Source of the DNA: UBA7236 sp964638865
GTDB taxonomy: Bacteria; Bacteroidota; Bacteroidia; Chitinophagales; BACL12
Assembly (NCBI GenBank): GCA_964638865.1
Contig: CAZXBG010000203.1
Coordinates: 1 to 5,254 of the forward strand
Length of the DNA: 5,254 nt
Reading direction: 5' to 3'
The position numbers and the translations under genes are program-made. Numbering within the stretch: position 1 is the first letter of the stretch; the number at the start of each line of letters is the position of its first letter. The notes under the pieces are model-generated. The model made no database searches and was not told the DNA's origin. It was given only the letters and a program-made list of their open reading frames with translations. Positions 1 to 5,254 of this stretch are shown in pieces.

Positions 1-33
1 TAGTTTACTGCTTTACATAGGAGGTGCTGTTAG
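1..33. repeat. Partial palindromic element, right arm only (attC-like, cut by window edge)
   Basis: The nine bases GTGCTGTTA at 24-32 are identical to the last bases of the complete palindrome further right (1015-1023). They lie about 60 bases beyond the stop codon of the last minus-strand gene, which is the position an element would take if one followed each gene block. The rest of the element would lie outside the window, so pairing of the arms cannot be tested. After GTTA the sequence continues AGCGG, whereas the complete copy has TAGCC, so the boundary is not identical. A nine-base match alone could be chance; position and context raise it to a tentative call. Confidence 0.35.
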
Positions 34-93
34 CGGTTCGTGCTTTTCTGTCTACAGTGCAGTATCGTTTGAAATTGTCTGGCATATTGGTTG

Positions 94-402
94 TCAAAAA
101 AATATCCACCTTACAAGTCCGACCACGATAGCAATTGCAGTTGAAATCATAAATATCATTGTCATCATCGACCCGGATGCAAATGATACTTCTTTGTTCT
201 GTAAATTGCCTGAAGATGTCGCTGCCTTTTGAAATAGAAAAAAAAGTAAGCCAACAATTAAACCGCTTATGCTACCGTAAAGCAGTCCGCTTTTTAATGG
301 ACAGCTAAGTGCAAATGCCCAAACAAGTCCCGAAATAGCCCCAAGTATTGCAGCCATTAGTGATGTCGAAATAAACATTCCGATTGTATTTGCTCTGTCC
401 AT
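94..402 (-). CDS. Small three-span membrane protein of unknown function
   Basis: This encodes a 102-residue, strongly hydrophobic protein; I do not recognise the family. Three membrane spans are visible at about residues 8-31, 38-58 and 75-99. A polar loop (about 60-73, containing SSGNLQNKE) lies between spans two and three. The second span region is rich in Gly and Ser (GSISGLIVG), which suggests tight helix packing. There is one cysteine (C34) and no recognisable catalytic or metal-binding motif. The ATG at 402-400 directly follows the TAA (405-403) of the upstream gene, so the two are almost certainly co-transcribed and probably translationally coupled; no Shine-Dalgarno sequence is visible. 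The likely location is the inner membrane, perhaps with the 145-residue neighbour. Small unassigned membrane proteins are common cargo of gene cassettes, which fits the palindromic elements on either side. That the gene is real is fairly sure; its function is unknown. Confidence 0.75.
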   Translation of the reverse strand: MDRANTIGMFISTSLMAAILGAISGLVWAFALSCPLKSGLLYGSISGLIVGLLFFLFQKAATSSGNLQNKEVSFASGSMMTMIFMISTAIAIVVGLVRWIFF

Positions 403-840
403 TTAAGTGGTTTTAGTTTGTTCTTCTGATAATTTTTTCTTTACTATATAAAGTCCGACAACAGCACCAACAACTCCCATTATTACTGGTAGTCCACCTG
501 CCGTTAGATTAAGCTGAACACTGTCAGTGTGAAACCCTAAATAACCTAAGACAAAAGAAGCCCCAGCTCCAAAAATCCAAAGTGTCGCTAAAATAACCGC
601 TGTCTTGAATTTGTGTTGTGGTGCGATTTGAGAAGCAACCCAAACAATAACTAATGCGGTGAAAAAAGGTTGTAATACTTTTTCAGGTAGTTCAGGGTAT
701 GGCGTAATGAAAGGGCTGTCTCCTCCACTAAGTGTCCGATATAAAACCCAATGAACGGGAAATGTTACAAGCACTCCCGCAATTAATGAGATTGGTAACA
801 CTCCAATCCAACTCAACCAATATTTAAATCCTTTGTCCAT
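403..840 (-). CDS. Small four-span membrane protein of unknown function
   Basis: This encodes a 145-residue integral membrane protein that I cannot assign to a named family. Four hydrophobic spans are visible at about residues 11-34, 56-72, 79-101 and 113-133. The tail is short and charged (KKKLSEEQTKTT). Basic residues at the N-terminus (K3, K6), between spans two and three (HKFK, 76-79) and at the tail suggest both termini are cytoplasmic. A Pro-rich loop (SPFITPYPELPEK, 42-54) joins spans one and two. No enzyme motif is seen. The ATG at 840-838 is the only plausible start: the frame is closed upstream by a TGA inside the 55-base leader, with no other in-frame ATG between. The leader lacks a Shine-Dalgarno sequence, as is usual in Bacteroidota. 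The gene abuts the 102-residue membrane protein downstream (TAA directly followed by ATG), so the pair probably forms a two-gene operon. Confidence 0.8.
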   Translation of the reverse strand: MDKGFKYWLSWIGVLPISLIAGVLVTFPVHWVLYRTLSGGDSPFITPYPELPEKVLQPFFTALVIVWVASQIAPQHKFKTAVILATLWIFGAGASFVLGYLGFHTDSVQLNLTAGGLPVIMGVVGAVVGLYIVKKKLSEEQTKTT

Positions 841-894
841 GTCTGTCGTTATTTGTTCTAAAGTCTCATGCTTGAACGGTCGTCATAGCATATC
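841..894 (-). other. Short leader between palindromic element and membrane-protein operon
   Basis: This 54-base stretch separates the edge of the palindrome from the ATG of the 145-residue gene. I see no Shine-Dalgarno sequence and no TAnnTTTG-type promoter in it. If the operon has its own promoter, it must lie inside the palindrome or be a non-consensus one. Otherwise the genes depend on transcription arriving from further upstream, as cassette genes often do. Confidence 0.4.
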
Positions 895-1026
895 CTATAA
901 CGTTTTGCAGATTTGCGATGGGCGGGTTTTTCAGCACAATTGTTGATGCGTAGCACTGAACTTTCTATTACCACAAAACTGTCTGCGGAGCACGAAACCC
1001 CGTCTATTGCAAATGTGCTGTTATAG
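895..1026. repeat. 132-base imperfect palindrome, attC-like recombination site or intergenic hairpin element
   Basis: The element begins with CTATAAC (895-901) and ends with its exact reverse complement GTTATAG (1020-1026). Inside these, the arm at 907-931 pairs with the arm at 994-1018: I count 19 of 25 positions matching. Of the six mismatches, five are A/G or T/C or T/G type and one is G/C, so several can form G-T pairs in a folded single strand. Between the outer heptamer and the inner arm, one side has five extra bases and the other has one, so the folded hairpin has an asymmetric bulge. The centre (about 932-993) is largely unpaired. Length, outer inverted core, inner arms, bulge asymmetry and position just after a gene block all recall integron attC sites. 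The heptamer GTTATAG, however, departs from the canonical GTTRRRY core at two positions. A MITE, REP-like element or transcription-terminating hairpin is the alternative. Confidence 0.6.
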
Positions 1027-1067
1027 CCAGTGGTTTTTCGATTATTGATACAGTTAAGAAATTTGAA

Positions 1068-2852
1068 TTAAAGTCTTTCTATCAAAACATAATAATCATA
1101 AGTCATACCTGATGCACTTGTGTAATTGAATGAGCAGGTAATCGGTGTTCCAGATTTGGCATAAACTGTCATACAGCCACTAATTATTCCTGAGGTGGTA
1201 TTGTTTACAGTTGTTCCATTGATATTATTTGTGTTTGCCGAAGGCCAGGTTTTGTTTACTCCATCTGATGGATTTGTAAATGTTACAGTAAATGGGCCTA
1301 AGGTAGAAGCGCCAGTTCCGGCAACTGTTATTGTGGCCATCCAGTTAACCCTATAATAACCATCAGCTGGGGCACTGGATAATAAGGTTAGCGTTCCAGA
1401 TGCAGCTGTCTTTCCAATACCGTGCTCTTCATGTATCTCAGCTGGTATTCCACCATTAACTGTTGAGGTATTATCATATTTAACAACCTTCCCGCTGCTA
1501 GATACCTGAAATTCGCTTGTATTACCAATTGTAAAAAGATTGTCAGGCGATGTGTCTGCGCCAATATTTACGCCTGTTGTATTAATTGTCATATTTGTCG
1601 TTGAACTTCCGGCCGCCGCAGTATTAGATCTAAACGTCATTGATGAAGTACTTTTTATATTATCTAAATATACAACATCATTACTATTATCAAACCAAAG
1701 ATTAACACCCGCTCCACCGCCTCCGGTGCTCCCTCCATTTTGTATAAGGAGACCCGCGTCTGAGGTGTTGGTTTCTGATTCTATCGAGAAAAAACGATTT
1801 TTATAACCTGTACCAGTATCCCATCCATAAGGAGTAGAAGTGTGGAATACCGGGCCTGATGACGTTTTATAAACCAAACCAGCATTTCCTGCATGGTCAA
1901 CTAAAAAACTGTAGTGATCAAGTATTTCATCTATTTTTGTTGTCTGAATTGCACAATATGCTGGTTGAGATGTTGATGTATGTGAAAGTGAAGCATATAC
2001 TCCAAATACTCCCTTGTTAGAAGGTTCAAAACCTTTAGCGTCGGCTCCTGAGCAGTCAACACCACAATTGCCCTTACCAGTAAATTCTGCCATAGCCTGA
2101 TTTTGTGCAGTGGCGTGGGGAGAGGCAAATGTTCCAGAGGCAGTTCTTCCAGTAAAAGTGGAGGTCTTTAAGTCGGCATCAGTTCCGTAAGTGGTTACAT
2201 TAAGACCACCGTCTTGAGGAGAACCGCTATCTAAACTTGCATCGTGATAAACATTTAAGTCGAGTTTTAACAGCAATTCGCTAGGAATGTTGGATGTGCC
2301 GAATTTTCCCTCATTGTCAAATCCGAAATGGTAGTTACTTGAAAAGGACATTAATATTTGACTAGATTTAAAACTCCAACCATTTGAAGGATATAGTGAA
2401 CTTGAGATTGAAGGAGCAGATTCAGTACCTTTTGGAACAAAAAACCTTACTCCAGTTCCAGAAACAGTCAAATCACTAGTAAATGTTTTCGGCCCGGAAA
2501 AGGTTTGACCAGCTCCGGAAGTATTAACAACTCCTCTTGTGGAGGATCCGGCATCCGGAAGATTAAATGTAATAACCCCAGCAGTTGTTGAAATGTCGAT
2601 GTTGAAATTAGACCCAGTTGTCCCAGTTAGCAATTGCTTATATTCAAATCCATTTGCAGCCGAATTCATTCCGATTAAATAATTTGCAGTTCCAAAAGTA
2701 CTTAATCCGCCTAAGGTAATTGAGGCATTTAGTGCCTGACATGTTACTCCGCCCGTGCCAGCGGCAATTGTTAATGGGGGGCTTATGCATAGAGTTTGAG
2801 CGTTAATTATAAATGCGCTAAATATTGGGATTATTAAGAATAAGAATTTCAT
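1068..2852 (-). CDS. Secreted phage-tail-fibre-like protein, possible surface adhesin
   Basis: This encodes a 594-residue protein. The N-terminus is a clear Sec signal peptide (hydrophobic residues 3-17, probable cleavage after INAQ at 19). The mature protein is rich in Ser, Thr, Gly and Asn, with alternating beta-strand-like patterns and no hydrophobic span. Residues about 78-134 (TGTTGSNFNIDIS, then TRGVVNT, QTFSGPKTF, LTVSG) look like linker repeats of phage tail-fibre proteins. Residues 438-460 (NLFTIGNTSEFQVSSSGKV) also resemble virion-appendage proteins. So does the final domain (about 485-594, with DGYYRVNWMATITVAG, NKTWPSANTNN and SFNYTS). A glycine-rich stretch (372-382) and seven cysteines (22, 38, 263, 267, 300, 560, 573) are present. 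No T9SS sorting domain follows; it ends in YYVLIERL. It lies 36 bases after the T9SS-type gene, probably in the same operon, and has visibly higher G+C. The phage resemblance is from memory of sequence style, not a search; binding to cells or polysaccharide is inference. Confidence 0.85.
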   Translation of the reverse strand: MKFLFLIIPIFSAFIINAQTLCISPPLTIAAGTGGVTCQALNASITLGGLSTFGTANYLIGMNSAANGFEYKQLLTGTTGSNFNIDISTTAGVITFNLPDAGSSTRGVVNTSGAGQTFSGPKTFTSDLTVSGTGVRFFVPKGTESAPSISSSLYPSNGWSFKSSQILMSFSSNYHFGFDNEGKFGTSNIPSELLLKLDLNVYHDASLDSGSPQDGGLNVTTYGTDADLKTSTFTGRTASGTFASPHATAQNQAMAEFTGKGNCGVDCSGADAKGFEPSNKGVFGVYASLSHTSTSQPAYCAIQTTKIDEILDHYSFLVDHAGNAGLVYKTSSGPVFHTSTPYGWDTGTGYKNRFFSIESETNTSDAGLLIQNGGSTGGGGAGVNLWFDNSNDVVYLDNIKSTSSMTFRSNTAAAGSSTTNMTINTTGVNIGADTSPDNLFTIGNTSEFQVSSSGKVVKYDNTSTVNGGIPAEIHEEHGIGKTAASGTLTLLSSAPADGYYRVNWMATITVAGTGASTLGPFTVTFTNPSDGVNKTWPSANTNNINGTTVNNTTSGIISGCMTVYAKSGTPITCSFNYTSASGMTYDYYVLIERL

Positions 2853-2888
2853 AATTATTAGATTTATTGGCGGATTAATAAAAAATAA
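2853..2888 (-). other. 36-base intergenic spacer, no terminator seen
   Basis: This short, very AT-rich spacer links the 716- and 594-residue genes. No stable hairpin with a following T-run is visible on the minus strand, and there is no Shine-Dalgarno sequence before the ATG at 2852. Both points favour read-through from the upstream gene and hence an operon. Confidence 0.5.
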
Positions 2889-5039
2889 TTATTGGATGAT
2901 ATCGATTAATTTAATTAATGAATAATTTTCGGATTGAATGTGAATAATTAATGGCTCATTTAATTGTTCGCGTAAATTTATTTCAATGCTATTTATATTA
3001 TGACATGATTCAAATAGTATTGCTTTTCCTAACATATTAAATATTCCTATCTTTGTTTCTTTTGTATTTATATCGCCCAGTTTTATTTCAAATTTTCCAT
3101 TGTTTGGATTTGGAAATATTTCAACCATTATTATGTTATTAATTTCATTTATTGTAACCCCTTCATCAATTAAATCATTACAATTATCATCCAAATTATT
3201 CAATATTTCTACAGCACCCGGATATATTTCTGGGTTAGTGTCATCACAATCTGTACTGTCAATTACAAAACCTGCAGGAGGCAATAAACTGCAAAATAAA
3301 TCTGAATTAAACTCATCCCCGAAGAAATCACCATCCGTATCAGCATAATATTCAATTGTCACGTAAATTAAATTATTTGTGTCATCGCAATCGGAGCTAT
3401 CTTCTACAAAACCCAGTGGTGGGAAATCAAAACATGTTATTATTAAGGACAGAATATTTCCAAAACCATCAAAATCAGCATCTTCATAATATGTATATAT
3501 TGGTAAGCCTTCATCAATGATAAAATTGCAATTATCATCCAAATCATTACATACTTCAAGAGAAGATGGATTAACTAAGGAATCTAAATCATTGCAATCA
3601 GTATTGTCTAAAACATAGCCCAAGGGAGCAAAACATGCTGAAAGAGAATCTGAATTATTTCCAAAACCATCATCATCGGCATCTTCATAAAATGTAATGT
3701 GTGTGCATTCTTCCGGAAATAGTTTCACTATCCAAAAATCTTGAGAGCCAACATTATCTTCAATCTTATCACCAGAGATTGGTGAAAGTGAGTTACCCCC
3801 TAAAATATAGCCATTATCAAGGGTTTGCGCAATATTTTGAATGACATCATTTGACCAACCTCCGATGGTTTTTTGCCATAAAATATTACCAATATTATCT
3901 AACTTAATAGTCCAATAGTCTTGAAAGCCAATATTTGCCTCTGTTTTGTCACCTGAAATTCCAGACGAACTATAACCTCCCAAGATATAGCCCTCATCCT
4001 GGGTTTGTTTTAAACTATTCAAAACATCTGATAAGCTTCCTCCAATTGTTTTTTGCCATTGAATATTTCCTGAATTGTCAAGCTTAATGACCCAAAAATC
4101 GTAATCGCCTTTATTTATTTCTGTTTTGTCGCCTGAAATTCCCGAATTAGATAATCCACCTACTAAATATCCATTATCAAAAGTTTCTTCTAAATCATAA
4201 AGCCAATCTTCTTGACTTCCTCCAATTGTATTTTGCCATTCTATCAATCCTGAACTATCTAATTTTAGTATCCAAAAATCATTGCTACCAGAAATATTTG
4301 GCTCATTTTTATCACCTGAAATACCAGAATTACTATATCCACCTATTAAATAACCCGCATCAGATGTTTGAATGGCACTGCGAAGCAAATCAGTATTACT
4401 TCCACCAATATCCTTTTGCCAAATAATATTACCTATTGGATCAAGTTTTAGCACCCAATAATCTTGGCTACCGCTGAATGTTGCATCTGTTTTATCGCCC
4501 GAAATAGGAGAATTTGAATATCCGGCTAAAAAATATCCCCCGTCTTGAGTTTGACTAACTCCATATAAAATGTCATCGCCTGCACCTCCAATGGTATTTT
4601 GCCAGACAATGTTACCCAAGCTATCCAGTTTTACAATCCAATAATCATAAGATCCCGCAATACTTGCTTCTGATTTATCACCAGAAATTGGAGATCTCGA
4701 ACTGCCTCCTAATATATAACCACCATCAATAGTTTGATCAACACAATAAAGATCATCCGGTCCGCTTCCTCCAATTGTATTCTGCCAATCAATGAAACCA
4801 AGAGAATTTAATTTAATTATCCAATAATCGTTATTACCAAGGTTATCTTCTGTTTTGTCTCCTGAAATTCCGGACATTGATGAGCCACCAATAATATATC
4901 CACTATCAATAGTTTGGGTTATTGTTAAAACATCTCCAATATCCCCACCTATTGTATTCTGCCATTCAATTCCAGGTGCTTGTGCAGTGCAAAATATTCC
5001 TTGCAACAGGAGTATGAAATATGATATTATCTTGTACAT
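2889..5039 (-). CDS. T9SS-exported seven-repeat (propeller-like) protein with MopE-type metal-binding region
   Basis: This encodes a 716-residue multidomain exported protein. Residues 1-20 are a Sec signal peptide (probable cleavage near CTAQ/A). Residues 24-441 form seven repeats of 59-61 residues, starting at 24, 83, 144, 205, 266, 326 and 386. Each runs IxWQxxIGG, QTxDxGYIxGG, SxISGDKxE, then D(Y/F)WxxKL. Seven such units suggest a closed beta-propeller. Residues about 445-627 are Asp/Cys-rich: three DxDxDGFG-like loops (453, 521 and 567 onward), three DCxD motifs (481, 550, 598) and two DDNCNxxIDEG motifs. This is the putative metal-binding motif family related to MopE; Ca2+ or another metal is likely. 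Residues about 640-716 form a type A T9SS sorting domain (FPNPNNGKFEI, IGIFNMLGKAI), predicting passage through the outer membrane and surface attachment or release. The final strand is less typical. It is first gene of a probable operon with the tail-fibre-like protein. The ligand is unknown. Confidence 0.92.
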   Translation of the reverse strand: MYKIISYFILLLQGIFCTAQAPGIEWQNTIGGDIGDVLTITQTIDSGYIIGGSSMSGISGDKTEDNLGNNDYWIIKLNSLGFIDWQNTIGGSGPDDLYCVDQTIDGGYILGGSSRSPISGDKSEASIAGSYDYWIVKLDSLGNIVWQNTIGGAGDDILYGVSQTQDGGYFLAGYSNSPISGDKTDATFSGSQDYWVLKLDPIGNIIWQKDIGGSNTDLLRSAIQTSDAGYLIGGYSNSGISGDKNEPNISGSNDFWILKLDSSGLIEWQNTIGGSQEDWLYDLEETFDNGYLVGGLSNSGISGDKTEINKGDYDFWVIKLDNSGNIQWQKTIGGSLSDVLNSLKQTQDEGYILGGYSSSGISGDKTEANIGFQDYWTIKLDNIGNILWQKTIGGWSNDVIQNIAQTLDNGYILGGNSLSPISGDKIEDNVGSQDFWIVKLFPEECTHITFYEDADDDGFGNNSDSLSACFAPLGYVLDNTDCNDLDSLVNPSSLEVCNDLDDNCNFIIDEGLPIYTYYEDADFDGFGNILSLIITCFDFPPLGFVEDSSDCDDTNNLIYVTIEYYADTDGDFFGDEFNSDLFCSLLPPAGFVIDSTDCDDTNPEIYPGAVEILNNLDDNCNDLIDEGVTINEINNIIMVEIFPNPNNGKFEIKLGDINTKETKIGIFNMLGKAILFESCHNINSIEINLREQLNEPLIIHIQSENYSLIKLIDIIQ
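2892..3122 (-). other. C-terminal T9SS type A sorting domain
   Basis: This covers residues about 640-716 of the 716-residue protein. It shows the PNP-N-GKF turn (643-650), the IFNMLGK strand (667-672) and a basic, strand-rich end (YSLIKLIDIIQ). In known Bacteroidota proteins such a domain directs export by the type IX system and is usually removed. The commonly seen G-x-Y near the last hairpin is replaced here by NEPLIIHI, a mild departure. Confidence 0.85.
3159..3707 (-). repeat. Three MopE-like Asp/Cys-rich metal-binding units
   Basis: This covers residues 445-627 of the 716-residue protein. Unit one (about 449-511) is complete: YEDADDDGFG, TDCND, EVCNDLDDNCN, IDEG. Unit two (about 517-559) has YEDADFDGFG and SDCDD, then jumps straight into unit three without the DDNCN half. 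Unit three (about 564-627) has YADTDGDFFGDE, TDCDD, NPEIYPGAVEI, DDNCN and IDEG, but the cysteine expected before DDNCN is lost (EILNN instead of EVCND). The Asp spacing resembles calcium-binding loops; the metal itself is inference. Confidence 0.85.
3717..4970 (-). repeat. Seven tandem ~180-base coding repeats (propeller-like blades)
   Basis: These code for residues 24-441 of the 716-residue protein, in seven units of 59-61 residues. The best conserved parts are WQ-x-x-IGG, D-x-GY-x-x-GG, ISGDK and the DYW/DFW-x-x-KL strand. The DNA copies have diverged at many third positions although the protein motifs are kept, so the duplications are not recent and the fold is probably under selection. 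The last blade ends at KLFPEEC, with no leftover half repeat. Confidence 0.9.
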
Positions 5040-5217
5040 CGTGAATAAAAGCCTGTAATAGCATTAAAATTAAAAAAAATCTTTCAATTTAACAAATCTT
5101 TCTAAATTCGACCCATTTTACTAAGTCCAAGCAGTATTAAACTTCTCTGCCATCCAGTTAAAACAAAAGGGGTCTTAAAAGGTTGAAAATAGAACTGTGA
5201 TCTTGCTGAACCATTGG
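5040..5217 (-). other. Leader region upstream of the secreted-protein operon
   Basis: This 178-base non-coding stretch lies between the right-hand palindromic element and the ATG at 5039. It is very AT-rich near the gene, carries one candidate promoter (5065-5096), and shows no convincing coding frame. No Shine-Dalgarno sequence precedes the ATG. Confidence 0.5.
5065..5096 (-). promoter_or_regulatory. Candidate Bacteroidota-type promoter (TTTG / TAnnTTTG)
   Basis: On the minus strand TTTG (5096-5093) is followed, after 20 bases, by TAATTTTA (5072-5065). That matches seven of eight positions of the Bacteroidota -7 element TAnnTTTG, counting the two free positions and missing only the final G. 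The spacing fits the family's usual 19-21 bases. Transcription would begin roughly 20 bases before the ATG. The region is so AT-rich that a chance match is quite possible. Confidence 0.4.
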
Positions 5218-5254
5218 CTATAACGTCAGAGTGTGAAAAAACCAATTCCTTCAA
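5218..5254. repeat. Partial palindromic element, left arm only (attC-like, cut by window edge)
   Basis: CTATAACG at 5218-5225 repeats exactly the left boundary of the complete palindrome (895-902), in the same orientation. It is followed by a stretch containing GTGTGAAAAAACC, whereas the complete copy has a different arm sequence. The boundary heptamer is conserved but the arm is not, which is how attC sites vary within an array. The other arm lies outside the window, so this is a tentative call. Confidence 0.45.

Noticed and set aside
36..46. GGTTCGTGCT resembling part of the right arm of the complete palindrome in reverse
   Set aside because: The match is about ten bases with one gap and lies on the wrong side of the presumed element boundary, so chance is likely.
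895..1026. Palindrome considered as a plain rho-independent terminator
   Set aside because: It is far longer than a terminator hairpin, its long centre is unpaired, and no T-run directly follows the outer stem; it might still impede transcription.
1540..1806. Plus-strand open frame with a proline run
   Set aside because: It lies wholly inside the 594-residue minus-strand gene; the proline run is just the reverse reading of that gene's glycine-rich stretch, and there is no upstream signal.
1931..2128. Minus-strand open frame rich in Leu and His
   Set aside because: It is an alternative frame inside the tail-fibre-like gene with no coherent domain.
3100..3348. Plus-strand open frame of 82 residues
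   Set aside because: It is antisense to the metal-binding region and sorting domain of the 716-residue gene, whose protein motifs are clearly the selected reading.
4226..4426. Plus-strand open frame of 66 residues
   Set aside because: It is antisense to the propeller repeats and is an effect of the repeat composition.
3717..4970. Regularly spaced repeats considered as a CRISPR array
   Set aside because: The period is about 180 bases, the copies are diverged, and they code for a continuous protein repeat; there are no short identical repeats with unique spacers.
5021..5027. Lipoprotein signal in the 716-residue protein (cysteine in the signal peptide)
   Set aside because: The residues before the cysteine (GIF) do not fit a lipobox, and the stretch reads better as a signal peptidase I site near CTAQ/A.
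4855..5058. Plus-strand open frame of 67 residues across the gene start
   Set aside because: It is antisense to the signal peptide and first repeat, with no family resemblance.

Overview
The window reads as a moderately AT-rich piece of a Bacteroidota genome (Flavobacteriia or a relative, probably environmental). Three observations support this. A secreted protein ends in a type A type-IX-secretion (T9SS) sorting domain. The starts lack Shine-Dalgarno sequences and sit in A/T-rich leaders. A candidate promoter fits the Bacteroidota TTTG / TAnnTTTG pattern. All four convincing genes lie on the minus strand, so the window is read from right to left.

Right block (5217 to 1068): after a leader with a plausible promoter come two genes 36 bases apart, probably one operon. 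The first (5039-2889) encodes a 716-residue exported protein. It has a signal peptide, seven ~60-residue repeats (probably a beta-propeller), a MopE-like Asp/Cys-rich metal-binding region with three units, one of them incomplete, and a T9SS sorting domain. The second (2852-1068) encodes a 594-residue exported protein rich in Ser/Thr/Gly/Asn. It resembles phage tail-fibre or virion-appendage proteins, yet it has a signal peptide and no sorting domain. Together they suggest a surface or secreted structure, possibly adhesive, but no function can be assigned.

Left block (840 to 94): two small multi-span membrane proteins of unknown function, 145 and 102 residues. The stop codon of the first directly abuts the start codon of the second.

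The blocks are separated by a 132-base imperfect palindrome (895-1026) bounded by CTATAAC and GTTATAG. The right edge of the window holds what looks like the start of a second copy (CTATAACG from 5218). The left edge holds what looks like the end of a third (GTGCTGTTA at 24-32). Each block of minus-strand genes therefore appears to be followed by one palindrome, as in an integron-type cassette array (gene(s) plus attC). The boundary heptamers do not match the canonical attC core, so an unrelated Bacteroidota intergenic palindrome or MITE remains possible. No integrase, transposase, tRNA, rRNA or CRISPR array is present. No gene-free stretch exceeds 300 bases.
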